In this document: piece by piece, positions 9,412 through 18,397 of the stretch
How positions within the stretch are numbered: the first letter of the stretch is position 1
Layout: the number at the start of each line of letters is the position of its first letter
Assembly (NCBI RefSeq): GCF_000746085.1
Contig: NZ_JQKO01000010.1
Span: forward strand, 1-64,000
Length of the DNA: 64,000 nt
Direction of reading: 5' to 3'
Source of the DNA: Methylocapsa aurea
Lineage (GTDB): Bacteria > Pseudomonadota > Alphaproteobacteria > Rhizobiales > Beijerinckiaceae
Notes under the pieces: generated by a model
What the model saw: only the letters and a program-made list of their open reading frames with translations
Database searches by the model: none
Told to the model about the DNA's origin: nothing
Program-made: the position numbers and the translations under genes

Positions 9412-11250
9412 TCAATACACGCGCTTCTTCGGTTCGATCGAATGCATCTCGTTGGTCATTGTCTGGCTGTGCACCGGGCGATAATCGATCGCGACGGTCC
9501 GCGCGTTGGCGTCGATCGAGGCCAGCGTGTGCTTCATCCATTTGACGTCGTCGCGTTCGGGGTAATCCTCGCGCGCATGGGCGCCGCGCGATTCCGTGCG
9601 ATTGGCGGCGCCGATCATGGTGACGACCGCCTGAACGATGAGATTGTCGAATTCCAAGGTTTCCACCAGGTCGGAATTCCAGATCAGCGACCGGTCGGTG
9701 ACTGAAATGCGATCCTTGGCCGACCAGACCTCTTGGATGAGTTTCGAGCCTTCATCCAAAGTGGCGCCGGTGCGGTACACGGCGCAATTGTTCTGCATGA
9801 CAGTCTGCATTCGCAGCCGCAGTTCGGCCGTGGAAATATCTCCCTTGGCATGGCGGAAACCGTCGAGGCGCGACAGGGCGAGATCGGCGGAACTGGCCGG
9901 AAGTTCAGCCTGTTTCGCGCCCGCCGTCACGAGTTCTGCGGCGCGAAGGCCAGCAGCCCGGCCAAAGACGACGAGATCAATCAGCGAATTCGAGCCGAGC
10001 CGGTTGGCGCCATGGACCGAGACGCAGGCGGCCTCGCCAATCGCCATGAGGCCGGGCACAACCTGATCCGGATTGCGTCCCTTCTTGATGACGACTTCGC
10101 CATGAAAATTGGTCGGGATGCCGCCCATGTTGTAATGCGCGGTCGGAATGACCGGGATCGGCGCCTTGGTGACGTCGACGCCGGCGAATATCTTGGCGCT
10201 TTCGGAAATGCCTGGCAGGCGCTCGTGCAGAACTTTCGGGTCGAGATGCTCGAGATGGAGATGGATATGATCCTTCCCCTTTCCGACGCCGCGCCCTTCG
10301 CGGATTTCCACCGTCATTGAGCGCGAGACAATGTCGCGCGGGGCGAGGTCCTTCACCGAGGGCGCATAGCGCTCCATGAAGCGCTCGCCTTCGGAATTGG
10401 TCAGGTAGCCGCCTTCGCCGCGCGAGCCTTCGGTGATGAGGCAGCCCGCGCCATAGATGCCGGTCGGATGGAATTGGACGAATTCCATGTCTTGCAAGGG
10501 CAGGCCGGCGCGCAGCACCATCGCATTGCCGTCGCCGGTGCAGGTATGCGCGGAGGTCGCGGAAAAATATGCGCGTCCATAGCCTCCGGTCGCCAGAATC
10601 ACAAGTTGCGCGCGGAAGCGGTGGATGGTGCCGTCGTCGAGCTTCAGGCAGACGACGCCGCGGCACCGCCCGTCCTCCATGATGATGTCGATCGCGAAAT
10701 ATTCGATGAAGAATTCGGTCTCATGCCGCAACGCCTGACCATAGAGCGTATGCAGCATGGCGTGGCCGGTGCGGTCCGCCGCGGCGCAGGTGCGCAGAGC
10801 TGGCGGACCATTGCCGAATTCAGTGGTCATGCCGCCAAAGGGACGCTGATAGATGCGGCCGTCCTCGGTCCGGGAGAAGGGCACGCCCCAATGCTCGAGT
10901 TCGTAGACGGCGGCGGGCGCGTTGCGGCAGAGATATTCGATCGAGTCCTGATCGCCGAGCCAGTCCGACCCCTTGACGGTGTCGTACATGTGCCATTTCC
11001 AATTGTCGGGCCCCATGTTGGCGAGCGAAGCGGCGACCCCGCCCTGCGCCGCGACCGTATGCGATCGCGTCGGAAAAACCTTGCTGATGCAAGCCGTGCG
11101 CAGCCCAGCCTTGGAGCAGCCGACCGTCGCGCGGAGGCCGGCCCCGCCGGCGCCGACGACGATGACGTCGTAACTGTGATCGGTGATCGGATAGGCGGCG
11201 CCGTTGATGGCCGGCGCGGCGCTTCCATTCGATTTAGTGTTGGAGGCCAT
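9412..11250 (-). CDS. sdhA: Succinate dehydrogenase flavoprotein subunit
   Basis: 612 residues from the ATG at 11250, chosen because AAAGGCGAGAG lies just upstream and because the longer open frame (to 11640) overlaps sdhD. The FAD-binding motif is [17 protein letters not shown]. The His for covalent flavin attachment is in the [15 protein letters not shown] motif. Active-site elements include [20 protein letters not shown] and the C-terminal catalytic/capping region ending in EPKKRVY. The enzyme oxidises succinate to fumarate. It is the third gene of the sdhCDAB operon, and the spacing from sdhD is 80 bases. Confidence 0.98.
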   Translation of the reverse strand: MASNTKSNGSAAPAINGAAYPITDHSYDVIVVGAGGAGLRATVGCSKAGLRTACISKVFPTRSHTVAAQGGVAASLANMGPDNWKWHMYDTVKGSDWLGDQDSIEYLCRNAPAAVYELEHWGVPFSRTEDGRIYQRPFGGMTTEFGNGPPALRTCAAADRTGHAMLHTLYGQALRHETEFFIEYFAIDIIMEDGRCRGVVCLKLDDGTIHRFRAQLVILATGGYGRAYFSATSAHTCTGDGNAMVLRAGLPLQDMEFVQFHPTGIYGAGCLITEGSRGEGGYLTNSEGERFMERYAPSVKDLAPRDIVSRSMTVEIREGRGVGKGKDHIHLHLEHLDPKVLHERLPGISESAKIFAGVDVTKAPIPVIPTAHYNMGGIPTNFHGEVVIKKGRNPDQVVPGLMAIGEAACVSVHGANRLGSNSLIDLVVFGRAAGLRAAELVTAGAKQAELPASSADLALSRLDGFRHAKGDISTAELRLRMQTVMQNNCAVYRTGATLDEGSKLIQEVWSAKDRISVTDRSLIWNSDLVETLEFDNLIVQAVVTMIGAANRTESRGAHAREDYPERDDVKWMKHTLASIDANARTVAIDYRPVHSQTMTNEMHSIEPKKRVY

Positions 11251-11330
11251 GCTCTCGCCTTTCGAAAATTTACCTGCATCGGCGGCCATGCGCCGGGGCC
11301 CATTCTTCGCGGTGGTCTGGACCAACGATT

Positions 11331-11741
11331 CTAGGCGAGGCTCAACTTTAGGACCGCGAAAACGCAAGCCAGACCTACGCAAATCGAGAAGAAAATATTG
11401 GCGATGAGCGACAAATCCTTCAGATGCGCCGAATGAACATAATCTTCGATGATCGACTGCATCCCGAGCTTCATATGATAGACGCCGGACAGGATGAAAA
11501 GCAGCATCAGAAGCGCCGGAACGGGTCGTCCGAGCTCTGCTCGCACCGCAGCGTAATCCTTGCCGACAAGCGAGAGGATGATCCAGACGAAAGCAATCGA
11601 CAAAGGCAGAAGCGCGAAGGAGGTGACGCGCATCCGCCAATCGTCCGCCGCGCCGGAGGGCGCTGCGCCACGGAAACGCGCTTGTCCCGCCGCAGCTCGC
11701 TTCGATGTGGAATCATTCCGCATGATAGCCTGTCCCCTCAT
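11331..11741 (-). CDS. sdhD: Succinate dehydrogenase membrane anchor subunit
   Basis: 136 residues from ATG at 11741; an internal ATG at 11723 would give 130. Three membrane helices follow a basic, soluble N-terminus: [39 protein letters not shown] and [20 protein letters not shown]. The conserved [15 protein letters not shown] segment carries the residues expected near quinone and haem b. Together with SdhC it anchors SdhAB and reduces quinone. It follows sdhC after a gap of about 158 bases that contains an 18-bp tandem repeat. Confidence 0.93.
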   Translation of the reverse strand: MRGQAIMRNDSTSKRAAAGQARFRGAAPSGAADDWRMRVTSFALLPLSIAFVWIILSLVGKDYAAVRAELGRPVPALLMLLFILSGVYHMKLGMQSIIEDYVHSAHLKDLSLIANIFFSICVGLACVFAVLKLSLA

Positions 11742-11797
11742 TTCCCGCGTGCGCTGAATTCTCCGCAGGCATGGCCGTCCGGGCGCATTTTGCTGTC

Positions 11798-11851
11798 TTA
11801 GAAAGACTTGCGGCGTCAGAAAGACTTGCCGCTTCTGAAGATCTTGTGACT
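11798..11851. repeat. 18-bp tandem repeat, about three copies, between sdhC and sdhD
   Basis: Copies at 11798-11815, 11816-11833 and 11834-11851. The first two share AGAAAGACTTGC and differ at only a few positions outside it, while the third is degraded (CTGAAGATCTTG). It lies in the untranslated gap between two genes of the same operon, and no coding frame uses it. Confidence 0.7.
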
Positions 11852-11899
11852 TCCGCCTGCCCCGCTAGGGCATAGAATAAGAGATTCAACGGCGTGACC

Positions 11900-12313
11900 T
11901 CAATGCGCGGAAAAAGCCAGGATCCAGACCGCCGCCGTCAGGGCGATGCCGCCGGCCAGCGTGGCTTGCGCCAGCCACTCGCGTTGCGGATGCTCGAACC
12001 CTCGTCCCGCGTCCCAGATCATGTGACGGACGCCGCCAAGGAGATGATGGAACAGGGACCAGGTGAACCCTAACAAAATAAGCTTGCCGGCGATCGAATT
12101 AAAGAAAGCGGCCGCGGCCGCGAAGCAGGCGGCGTCGCTCGATGCGGCGATCAGGAACCAGGCTAGCAACAGCGTGCCAGCGTAAAGCGCCGCGCCGGTG
12201 ATGCGATGCGCGATCGACATCATCATGGTCAGCGTCGGGCGATATATTTGTAAATGCGGGGACAGGGGCCGTCGGCTTTCCCGGTCGCCGGCGCTCAACT
12301 TAACCTCGGCCAT
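11900..12313 (-). CDS. sdhC: Succinate dehydrogenase cytochrome b556 subunit
   Basis: 137 residues from the ATG at 12313, chosen because a perfect GGAGGT lies ten bases upstream. A GTG at 12349 would add 12 residues but lacks that support. Family signatures are RPLSPHLQIYRPTLTMMMSI, the SIAHRITG segment, and the haem-ligand region HHLLGGVRHMIWDAGRGF, with three membrane helices. It is the first gene of sdhCDAB, so the operon promoter should lie in the 319-base gap to its right. Confidence 0.95.
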   Translation of the reverse strand: MAEVKLSAGDRESRRPLSPHLQIYRPTLTMMMSIAHRITGAALYAGTLLLAWFLIAASSDAACFAAAAAFFNSIAGKLILLGFTWSLFHHLLGGVRHMIWDAGRGFEHPQREWLAQATLAGGIALTAAVWILAFSAH

Positions 12314-12632
12314 GGACTTGCAACTGACCTCCGTGAAACCCGCTGCCACCCCTTAACCCAAACCAAGCTGTGGGGCAACGCATCTGAGCCATGAAATTAG
12401 CCCCTCGCCCAAATCAAAGCGTTGGGCCGGATCCTGTTTCGGTTGCCAAATTGCGCGGCTCGGTAGAAAGACATTAAGGCCTGAGCCGGCGCCGGCGGAA
12501 GAGGCCGTGGACCCTTTTCGTGGAAGCGGGCGGCGGGGTCGGGGCCGCAAACGATGCAACGGAAGACGCCGGGCGGGCTCGTTGGTTCGTGAAGGCGCGG
12601 AGGCCCACTTTCGGTCCGAAGGCGTTCTATCG
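12314..12632. promoter_or_regulatory. Divergent intergenic region between sdhC and the esterase gene
   Basis: 319 bases between two divergent genes. It must hold the sdhCDAB promoter on the minus strand and the promoter of the esterase gene on the plus strand. I see no clear sigma-70 hexamers, operator or riboswitch. The open frame that runs through it into the esterase gene is rejected as coding because the signal peptide starts only at 12633. Confidence 0.4.
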
Positions 12633-13595
12633 ATGGCGGTGTTGGAAATGGGAAAATGCATGATCGGCAAGGGCGCCCGTTTCATCGCGTTTCTTTCGCT
12701 TGCCGGGTGGCTCGCTTCGGCCCCAATGGGTTTTCTGGCGGCGTTCGCCGTCTGGCCTGCGCCTGCATCCGCCGCCACGGGGCGGATCTGGATCGAGTCG
12801 GGCGGTGTCTCGCGCTCGGCGATCCTCGTCCAGCATCGGCGTCTCAAGCAAGCGCGCCGCCCGGTCGTCATTGTCTTGCGCAGCGGCAAGGAGCGGCGCC
12901 CGCACCGGCGGCTCTTCGGGCTTGAAGAAATGGCGCGGAGTTCCGGCCCGATCCTGCTCTATCCGGACCCGGCCGCAGGCCATTGGAGCGATGCGCCAGG
13001 TCATGAAGCCAGTCGCGATCAGGCTTTCATTCGCGATTTGATCGGCAAGCTCGTCTCTGACGGAATCGCGGACCGGCGTAGAATCTTTATCGTTGGCATC
13101 TCCAGTGGCGGGCTGACGGCTTTGCGGCTCGCGTGCACCGAATCGACTATGTTCGCCGGCGCCGCCGCGATCACCGCCAGCCTGCCCGCGGATCTTGCGG
13201 TCAATTGCAGGCCGTCGCGGCCGCTCCCTTTGATGATGATCGCCGGCACGCACGATCCGCTGGTTCCCTTCCTTGGCGGAAAGGCAAATTTACCCGATAG
13301 CAAGCTTGAGCTTCTGCCAGTCCAGGCGACGCTTGGCGTCTTCGGAAAGGCGGCTGGTTGCGGCGAGGGTCATACAACCACGGTCTTTCCCGATAGGGAT
13401 CCCAACGATGGAACCCGCGTCTTTTTTGACAAGCTGAACGGATGCGCGGCCCCGGTCGAACTGGTTCGAATTGAGGGCGGCGGTCATGCGATCCCCGGGC
13501 ATGGGAATGGAGCCGAGGCCGCGATCGGCCCTCGCAACAGCGATGTCGACAGCGCCAAGCTCATTTGGGATTTTTTCCGCCGCCTCGGCGGCTGA
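12633..13595 (+). CDS. Secreted alpha/beta hydrolase, PHB-depolymerase/feruloyl-esterase (LpqC) type
   Basis: 320 residues. I chose the ATG at 12633 because GAAGG lies ten bases upstream and it leads directly into an export signal (FIAFLSLAGWLASAP, then AVWPAPASAA). The alpha/beta hydrolase triad is visible: the nucleophile in FIVGISSGGLTALRLAC, the acid in MMIAGTHDPLVPF, and the His in GGGHAIPGHGNG. The family includes extracellular poly(3-hydroxybutyrate) depolymerases and feruloyl esterases, and the natural substrate here is unknown. It is transcribed alone, divergent from sdhC and convergent with the DUF167 gene. Confidence 0.85.
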   Translation: MAVLEMGKCMIGKGARFIAFLSLAGWLASAPMGFLAAFAVWPAPASAATGRIWIESGGVSRSAILVQHRRLKQARRPVVIVLRSGKERRPHRRLFGLEEMARSSGPILLYPDPAAGHWSDAPGHEASRDQAFIRDLIGKLVSDGIADRRRIFIVGISSGGLTALRLACTESTMFAGAAAITASLPADLAVNCRPSRPLPLMMIAGTHDPLVPFLGGKANLPDSKLELLPVQATLGVFGKAAGCGEGHTTTVFPDRDPNDGTRVFFDKLNGCAAPVELVRIEGGGHAIPGHGNGAEAAIGPRNSDVDSAKLIWDFFRRLGG

Positions 13596-13648
13596 TCCTC
13601 GCCGCGCGGCGGTCGCTGGAGCTCGACGTCTTTAGGCGGCGTCGAGCT

Positions 13649-13987
13649 TTAGTCGGCATGACCCGACATTCGGGCTAGCGCCGCCTGCAAGGCTTCGGCG
13701 TCGCCGGTCACGCTCAAGGTCTTCAGTCGGCTGCCGCCGCCGGATTCGAGGCGCACCGATGCGGCCGGAGTGCGAAGCGTCTTGGCGACCAGCCGGAGCA
13801 GGGCTTCGTTGGCCTCGCCATTCTCGGGCAGGGCGCGGACGCGGACTTTCAAGATCGTGCGGCCGTCTGAAAGACGGTCGATGCCGCCGATTTCGTCGCG
13901 TGAGCTTTTTGGCGTCAGGCGCACGCGGATGATGAGTTCATCGGCGCCGCGCCGGCTCCAGGGAAACGCCGCGGCCGTTTCCGCCAT
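13649..13987 (-). CDS. DUF167/YggU family protein
   Basis: 112 residues. The DUF167 signature is seen as IRVRLTPKSSRDEIGG near the N-terminus and VRALPENGEANEALLRLVAK in the middle, with a C-terminal helix containing SVRLESGGGSRLKTL. The function of the family is unknown; the fold is small alpha/beta. It directly follows the YggT gene with no gap (start at 13987, YggT stop codon at 13988), an arrangement known in many proteobacteria. Confidence 0.9.
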   Translation of the reverse strand: MAETAAAFPWSRRGADELIIRVRLTPKSSRDEIGGIDRLSDGRTILKVRVRALPENGEANEALLRLVAKTLRTPAASVRLESGGGSRLKTLSVTGDAEALQAALARMSGHAD

Positions 13988-14296
13988 CTAGAATGCGTAG
14001 GGATAGGCGTTGAGCGCGTTTCTAATCAATTCCTGGAGAAACCAAATCAGGAAAATGAGAACGACAGGCGAGATATCGATGCCGCCGAGGTCGGGAAGGA
14101 CGTTGCGGATCGGGCGCAAGACGGGTTCGGTGAGCGCGTTGAGCAATTTCCAGATGGAGCGAACAATATCATTATAGGTGTTGACGACGTTGAAGGCGAT
14201 CAACCAGGACAGGATCGCCGAGGCGATGATCACATAAATATATAGGCTCAGAATCTGATAGATAACATCTAGAAGGGCGCGCATCAGGGACTCCAA
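13988..14296 (-). CDS. YggT family integral membrane protein
   Basis: 102 residues with two hydrophobic segments: an N-terminal helix (VIYQILSLYIYVIIASAILS) and a C-terminal one (SPVVLIFLIWFLQELI). The central conserved loop is NALTEPVLRPIRNVLPDLGG, a YggT hallmark. The family has been linked to osmotic stress and membrane or division functions in other bacteria, but the mechanism is not settled. It forms a two-gene unit with the DUF167 gene. Confidence 0.93.
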   Translation of the reverse strand: MESLMRALLDVIYQILSLYIYVIIASAILSWLIAFNVVNTYNDIVRSIWKLLNALTEPVLRPIRNVLPDLGGIDISPVVLIFLIWFLQELIRNALNAYPYAF

Positions 14297-14470
14297 GGCT
14301 TTAGCCTATTCGTCGTTCGTTTACCGGGCGGGCGCGGCGCTGGCAAGTGCCGGGCGCGAACGGCGCTTTTGCTCCAGGGCTTCGCGTGCGCGTTATCGGC
14401 GCGTTGGCGCAAGCCGATCTGCGCAACCGGCTTGCGCCGGCAACCACACTCGCGTAAACAGCGGCGCGAA

Positions 14471-14546
<76 letters not shown>

Positions 14547-14614
14547 GAATGCTCCTGAATTCCGAGGGTCCGGGTCGGCGGGAGTCTTAGCGCCTCGTGG
14601 CAAGGCGAGGCGGT

Positions 14615-15034
14615 TCAGTCGGTCGCCTTTTCGATCGCCTGCATGTCGTCGTCGGACAGGCCGAAATGATGTCCGATCTCATGCACGAGGACATGGGTGA
14701 CGACGGCGCCGAGCGACTCCTCCCGATCCGCCCAGAAATCGAGGATCGGCCGACGATAAAGCCAGACCATGTTCGGGAATTGTCCTGTCGCCAATGTCGC
14801 TTCGCTTTGCGCGCGGCCACGGCCGCGAAACAGGCCAAGCAGGTCGAATTCGCTTTCGCATTGCATCTCGTCCAGCGTCTCCTCGTCGGGAAAATCCTCG
14901 ACGCGAATGACGAGGCCCTCGCATAGGCGGCGGAACTCTTCCGGCAGGCCGGCAAAGGCCGCCTCGGCCATGAGGTCGAAATCGGCGATCGAAGGCGCTG
15001 CGACATTGGTCCAGTCGAATTGCGTGCGGCTCAT
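14615..15034 (-). CDS. Zincin-like metallopeptidase (PF06262 family)
   Basis: 139 residues from the ATG at 15034 (MSRTQFDWTNV), with AAGG about nine bases upstream. A longer frame exists but has a low-complexity Arg/Ser-rich front that looks non-coding. The zinc-binding motif HEIGHHFGLSDDDM (HExxHxxGxxD) near the C-terminus defines the family, and VVTHVLVHE precedes it. The acidic pI and small size match this cytoplasmic minimal protease-like group, whose substrates are unknown. It lies convergent to tRNA-Ala and downstream of the smr gene on the same strand. Confidence 0.87.
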   Translation of the reverse strand: MSRTQFDWTNVAAPSIADFDLMAEAAFAGLPEEFRRLCEGLVIRVEDFPDEETLDEMQCESEFDLLGLFRGRGRAQSEATLATGQFPNMVWLYRRPILDFWADREESLGAVVTHVLVHEIGHHFGLSDDDMQAIEKATD

Positions 15035-15104
15035 GCGGAGAACCTTCGTGCGCCAGCGGGCCTCGCGCCATGTTCTTTGTGAGAAAGCTTGTTCAAGGAC
15101 TGAC

Positions 15105-15722
15105 CTATCCGCCAAGGCCGCGCGCGCGGTCGCGCCGTCTGATCCGGACGTAGAGGGCGCCAGCCCCGCCATGCGGGCGCGTGGCCTCCTCGAACCCGAC
15201 GACGATCGAATGATACTCCGGGCCACGGAGCCATTGCGGCACGCTGCGCCGCAGGACGCCGGCTGTCCCGTCCTCCGAAGGGCCGCGCTCGCCCTTGCCG
15301 GTCACGACGAGGACAAGCCGCGCGCCTTCGCGCTGCGCGCCCAATAAGAACTGATGCAAGGCTGAGAAAGCCTCCTGCCGGCGCATCCCGTGCAAATCGA
15401 TCGCGGCGTCGGGCGCCGCCCGTCCGCGCGAAAGCTTTTGCCGCAAGCGCCGTTCGAGCGGCGCGAGCGGGGGAATTGGGGGGCGCACCGCTGGCTTCTG
15501 CCGCGCATCCGGCTTTTGGCCGGGAATAATGCTTTTGGGCTCGGCGCCTTCAGGCGACCCTGAGACGCCATTTGGCATTGGCGCTGGCATTTGCGGAGGA
15601 TCGGGCAAATGGCGTCCGGCGCGCGGCGCGACGCTTCTGGTCACCGCAAGCCAAAGCTCGATTTCCTCCGCGCTGAGCCGGCGCAGTCGGCCATTGCCGA
15701 AAGAGGCGCTGTTTTCCTTCAC
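15105..15722 (-). CDS. Smr-domain (MutS2 C-terminal type) protein
   Basis: 205 residues from a GTG start that overlaps the mltA stop by four bases (GTGA), so translation is probably coupled. The N-terminal 100 residues are Pro/Arg-rich and probably disordered. The Smr domain occupies roughly 110-195, with DLHGMRRQEAFSALHQFL, LVVTGKGERG and ATRPHGGAGALYVRIRR. Stand-alone Smr proteins are endonucleases or nucleic-acid binding factors. Here the role is only inferred from the domain. It is the third gene of the Tim44-MltA-Smr unit. Confidence 0.92.
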   Translation of the reverse strand: MKENSASFGNGRLRRLSAEEIELWLAVTRSVAPRAGRHLPDPPQMPAPMPNGVSGSPEGAEPKSIIPGQKPDARQKPAVRPPIPPLAPLERRLRQKLSRGRAAPDAAIDLHGMRRQEAFSALHQFLLGAQREGARLVLVVTGKGERGPSEDGTAGVLRRSVPQWLRGPEYHSIVVGFEEATRPHGGAGALYVRIRRRDRARGLGG

Positions 15723-16888
15723 CGGTTCGAACCCTCTTCGACGGGAAGAAAAATGACGAAATCGCCCGCGTGGCGAATATCGCCCGCCCTCGCGCCGGCG
15801 TCATCCCCCGAGCCGAAAAAAATGTCGGCGCGGGCGGGGCCGGTAATCGCCGAGCCGGTATCCTGCGCGATCATCAGACGCCGGAACGGCGCGGCAAAGG
15901 GTTCTCGCCAAGGGATGTTGGCGGCGATCCAGACCGGCAGGCCATAGGGCCAAATTGTGCGGTCGATAGCGATCGAGCGCAAAGGGGTAAGGCTGAGCCC
16001 GGCGCCGCCGATCGGGCCGGCGGAGGGGTCGAGTTCGCTGTCGAGGGCGAAGAAGACATAGGATTTATTGCGCGCCATCAGCGCCGCGCCGGCCTCGAAG
16101 GGCTGCTGGCCATGGTCGCGAACCCATTGTTTGAGCGCGGCGAGCGACATGTCGGCTTCGGCGATTTCGCCGCTCTCGATCAGGATGCGCCCGATCGAGG
16201 CATAGGGCTGGCCATTGCGGCCGGCATAGACCAGGCGCAGGATCTCGCCATCCGGCAGGCGGACGCGCGCCGAGCCTTGCACCTGGATGAGAAAGACCTC
16301 GATAGGGTCGCGCAGCCAGACGAGCGGCGCCGTATGCCCGGCGATCGCCCCGGCCTCGATCGCGGCGCGGTCGGGATAGGGCGCGAGGCTTTGGTCGCCG
16401 GCTCCCGCGCGGGCGCCGCTGGCGGGCGAGATCAGATCGTCCGGGCGGGACAGGAGAGGCGCCGTAAAATCGGCGTTCGGCGTGAGCGATCCCGCCACGA
16501 TCGGCTCGTAATAGCCGGTCAGGAAGGCGCCGCTTTGGGTGTTGTCTCGACCTTTCTTGTGGCCGTTCGAACCTTGCGTCAGAACGCGGCAGGGCCGGAA
16601 ATGGGCCTCGAAAAAGCGCCGCGCCCGCGCCCGATCCCCTACATCCTCGGTCAGGGCGCGGCGGCAGATGGCTTTCAGGGCGGGGGAGGGCGCGATTCCT
16701 TCGCGTAAAGGCGGCCGATCCTCGACGATCGCGGCGCTGGATCGAGCGAAAACCTGAAAGGCCTCGAAATGATCGTCCTCGCCGAATCCTTCGAGATCGG
16801 CGAAAGCCAAATCCTGGAGCGCGTAATTTTGCGGAGGAGGCGCCCTATCCGCGGTGGAGCCTCGGGGCGAGGAGGCGTCGGGCATCAT
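15719..16888 (-). CDS. mltA: Membrane-bound lytic transglycosylase A family protein
   Basis: 389 residues, MltA domain plus 3D domain. Motifs are GAFLTGYYEPIVAGSL, the EVFLIQVQGSARVRLPDGE stretch, YAGRNGQPYASIGRIL, and the 3D-domain Asp cluster in MIAQDTGSAITGPARADIFF. It should cleave peptidoglycan without hydrolysis. The N-terminus (MMPDASSPRGSTADRAPPPQ) carries neither a signal peptide nor a lipobox. An in-frame TGA seven codons upstream of the first ATG, which is the stop of the Tim44 gene, excludes a longer form. Export therefore needs another explanation. I recall that annotated MltA proteins in related orders also often lack a signal, so this may be normal for the group. Confidence 0.92.
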   Translation of the reverse strand: MMPDASSPRGSTADRAPPPQNYALQDLAFADLEGFGEDDHFEAFQVFARSSAAIVEDRPPLREGIAPSPALKAICRRALTEDVGDRARARRFFEAHFRPCRVLTQGSNGHKKGRDNTQSGAFLTGYYEPIVAGSLTPNADFTAPLLSRPDDLISPASGARAGAGDQSLAPYPDRAAIEAGAIAGHTAPLVWLRDPIEVFLIQVQGSARVRLPDGEILRLVYAGRNGQPYASIGRILIESGEIAEADMSLAALKQWVRDHGQQPFEAGAALMARNKSYVFFALDSELDPSAGPIGGAGLSLTPLRSIAIDRTIWPYGLPVWIAANIPWREPFAAPFRRLMIAQDTGSAITGPARADIFFGSGDDAGARAGDIRHAGDFVIFLPVEEGSNR

Positions 16889-16906
16889 TGCAGGCGCTTT
16901 GCAACA

Positions 16907-17626
16907 TCAATTTCCGGGCCCTGTCGCGATCAGCTTCCAGTTAGGATCACGCGAGCCGAGGTCTCGCGCGAATGTCCAGACATCATTGATTTCGACGACT
17001 TTTTCCGGGCTTCCTTCGATCACCGTCCCGCTTTGATCGCGGGTTGCGGTAATAATCTTGGCGGCGAAGCGCAAAGTGATCTGGGCGGAACCACCAAGCA
17101 GCTCCGCATCGTCGATCGTCGCCTTGTCGATCGAAACGAACGTCGTCTCGACTTTCGCGCCGCGCTTTTCCCGCTCGACGAGGGCCGCGTTGAAGCTGTC
17201 ATAAACATCCTTGGCCAAAAGATGCTCCAGCACATCGCGATTGCCCGCCGCGAAAGCGGTGATGATCATCTCATAGGCGGATTTGGCCCCGTTGATAAAG
17301 GGGTGAATGGCGAAGGAGGAATCAGCCGCGGCGATCGAATCAAGGCCGGCCCAGGCTTTCGAGCCGGGCTCCGCAAAGTCTTTCCAGCGTTGCGTCCAAT
17401 CGGCTGCGACCCCGCCGGCGTATGCTGGCGCCGCTCCCGGCAAAGTGATGACGTTGCTGGGATCGCCGGCGCCGTTGCGCGGCGCGTCCGGCGTCCGGTT
17501 CAGGAATGGATTGCTCGGCGGCTTTTCCGAGCCGCTGCGCGTTCCGAGGATGGAGCGCAACTTCCACACGACAAAAGCGGCGAGGAGCGCGAAAATGATC
17601 GTCGTCACGTCGAATGAATCTTGCAT
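16907..17626 (-). CDS. Tim44/TimA-like inner membrane protein
   Basis: 239 residues. One N-terminal membrane helix (TTIIFALLAAFVVWKLRSIL) is followed by a linker and a Tim44-like domain (about 90-239) with GLDSIAAADSSFAIHPFING and a C-terminal FARDLGSRDPNWKLIATG. The family is the bacterial relative of the mitochondrial import-motor subunit and is thought to sit on the inner membrane. The client is unknown. It begins an operon with mltA (18-base gap, same reading frame) and smr, and is divergent from fxsA. Confidence 0.93.
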   Translation of the reverse strand: MQDSFDVTTIIFALLAAFVVWKLRSILGTRSGSEKPPSNPFLNRTPDAPRNGAGDPSNVITLPGAAPAYAGGVAADWTQRWKDFAEPGSKAWAGLDSIAAADSSFAIHPFINGAKSAYEMIITAFAAGNRDVLEHLLAKDVYDSFNAALVEREKRGAKVETTFVSIDKATIDDAELLGGSAQITLRFAAKIITATRDQSGTVIEGSPEKVVEINDVWTFARDLGSRDPNWKLIATGPGN

Positions 17627-17772
17627 CTCTTTAGCTTGACGCCTCGGTTTCGGCCAGGGATGTTGGCCCTGCAGGAATCTTTATCATATATTTGCATCTG
17701 GGAAGAGAAACTGCCGAAGTCCAGTTTCGACGATTGGCCGTTTGGCTCCGACTTCGATCGAAGGGCTCGCCC

Positions 17773-18255
17773 ATGCCTCTACCGGTCAAGTTCATGCTTT
17801 TCTTCGGGCTCTGGCTCGTCGCTGAGTTTGTCGCCTTCGCTCTGATCGCGGACAGGCTTGGCTTCAGCGGCGCCGTTATGCTGTGCCTCATGACCAGCCT
17901 CGCGGGCGCCGCGATGTTGCGGCGTCTGGGGCTCAACGCCGCCGTGCGCTTGCGCCGTGCGCTTTCAAAACGCGCGCGCGAGCAAGGAGTTCTCTCGCGT
18001 GAGGCGATGCTCGACGGCACCCTCGCCGGGCTAGGATCGATCCTGTTGATCCTTCCGGGCTTTGTTTCGGACTTTGCCGGACTTGCCCTGGCCGCGCCGT
18101 CGATCCGGATATGGGTGATGGAACGCCTCCAACTTGGCAAGTTGGGCCGCCCGCCCGTCGGCCAGCGCGCCGCGCCGAAGGTCATTGAACTCGCCCCTCA
18201 GGAATGGGCGAGGGTCGACGATGGCGGCCCTCGCGCGGGCCGAACCGCGCCTTAG
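17773..18255 (+). CDS. fxsA: FxsA family membrane protein
   Basis: 160 residues from the ATG at 17773; upstream in-frame sequence lacks family similarity. The signature is MPLPVKFMLFFGLWLVAEFV, followed by a second hydrophobic hairpin AVMLCLMTSLAGAAMLRRLG and a third segment LGSILLILPGFVSDFAGLAL. The C-terminal tail is basic and soluble. FxsA was first described in E. coli as relieving phage T7 exclusion when overproduced; its normal role is unknown. Its divergent position next to the Tim44-like gene is common in this bacterial order. Confidence 0.92.
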   Translation: MPLPVKFMLFFGLWLVAEFVAFALIADRLGFSGAVMLCLMTSLAGAAMLRRLGLNAAVRLRRALSKRAREQGVLSREAMLDGTLAGLGSILLILPGFVSDFAGLALAAPSIRIWVMERLQLGKLGRPPVGQRAAPKVIELAPQEWARVDDGGPRAGRTAP

Positions 18256-18326
18256 GCCATGATCCTAAGAAGTTGCGGCCTTTTCGGACAAAATCATGCG
18301 TCAGAACAAGGAGATATGCTTTAGCG
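18256..18326. repeat. Intergenic palindromic repeat (CATGAT...ATCATG type)
   Basis: An inverted repeat with outer arms CATGAT (18258-18263) and ATCATG (18293-18298) around an imperfect GAAGTTGC...TTTTCGGA core, followed by a GTCAGAACAAGGAGATATGC tail. It is a second type of dispersed repeat, seen once in this window. It lies just behind fxsA, between convergent genes. Confidence 0.65.
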
Positions 18327-18397
18327 CAGGATAGCTGGCGTCGCTCAAGGCACGTTTTCGGGGCGCAGAAAACCGGCCAAGTTGCCCTTTGTCGGGA

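Noticed and set aside
9412-11640. Longer sdhA frame starting at 11640
   Set aside because: The extra 130 residues overlap sdhD and lack similarity to SdhA; the ATG at 11250 has a good ribosome binding site.
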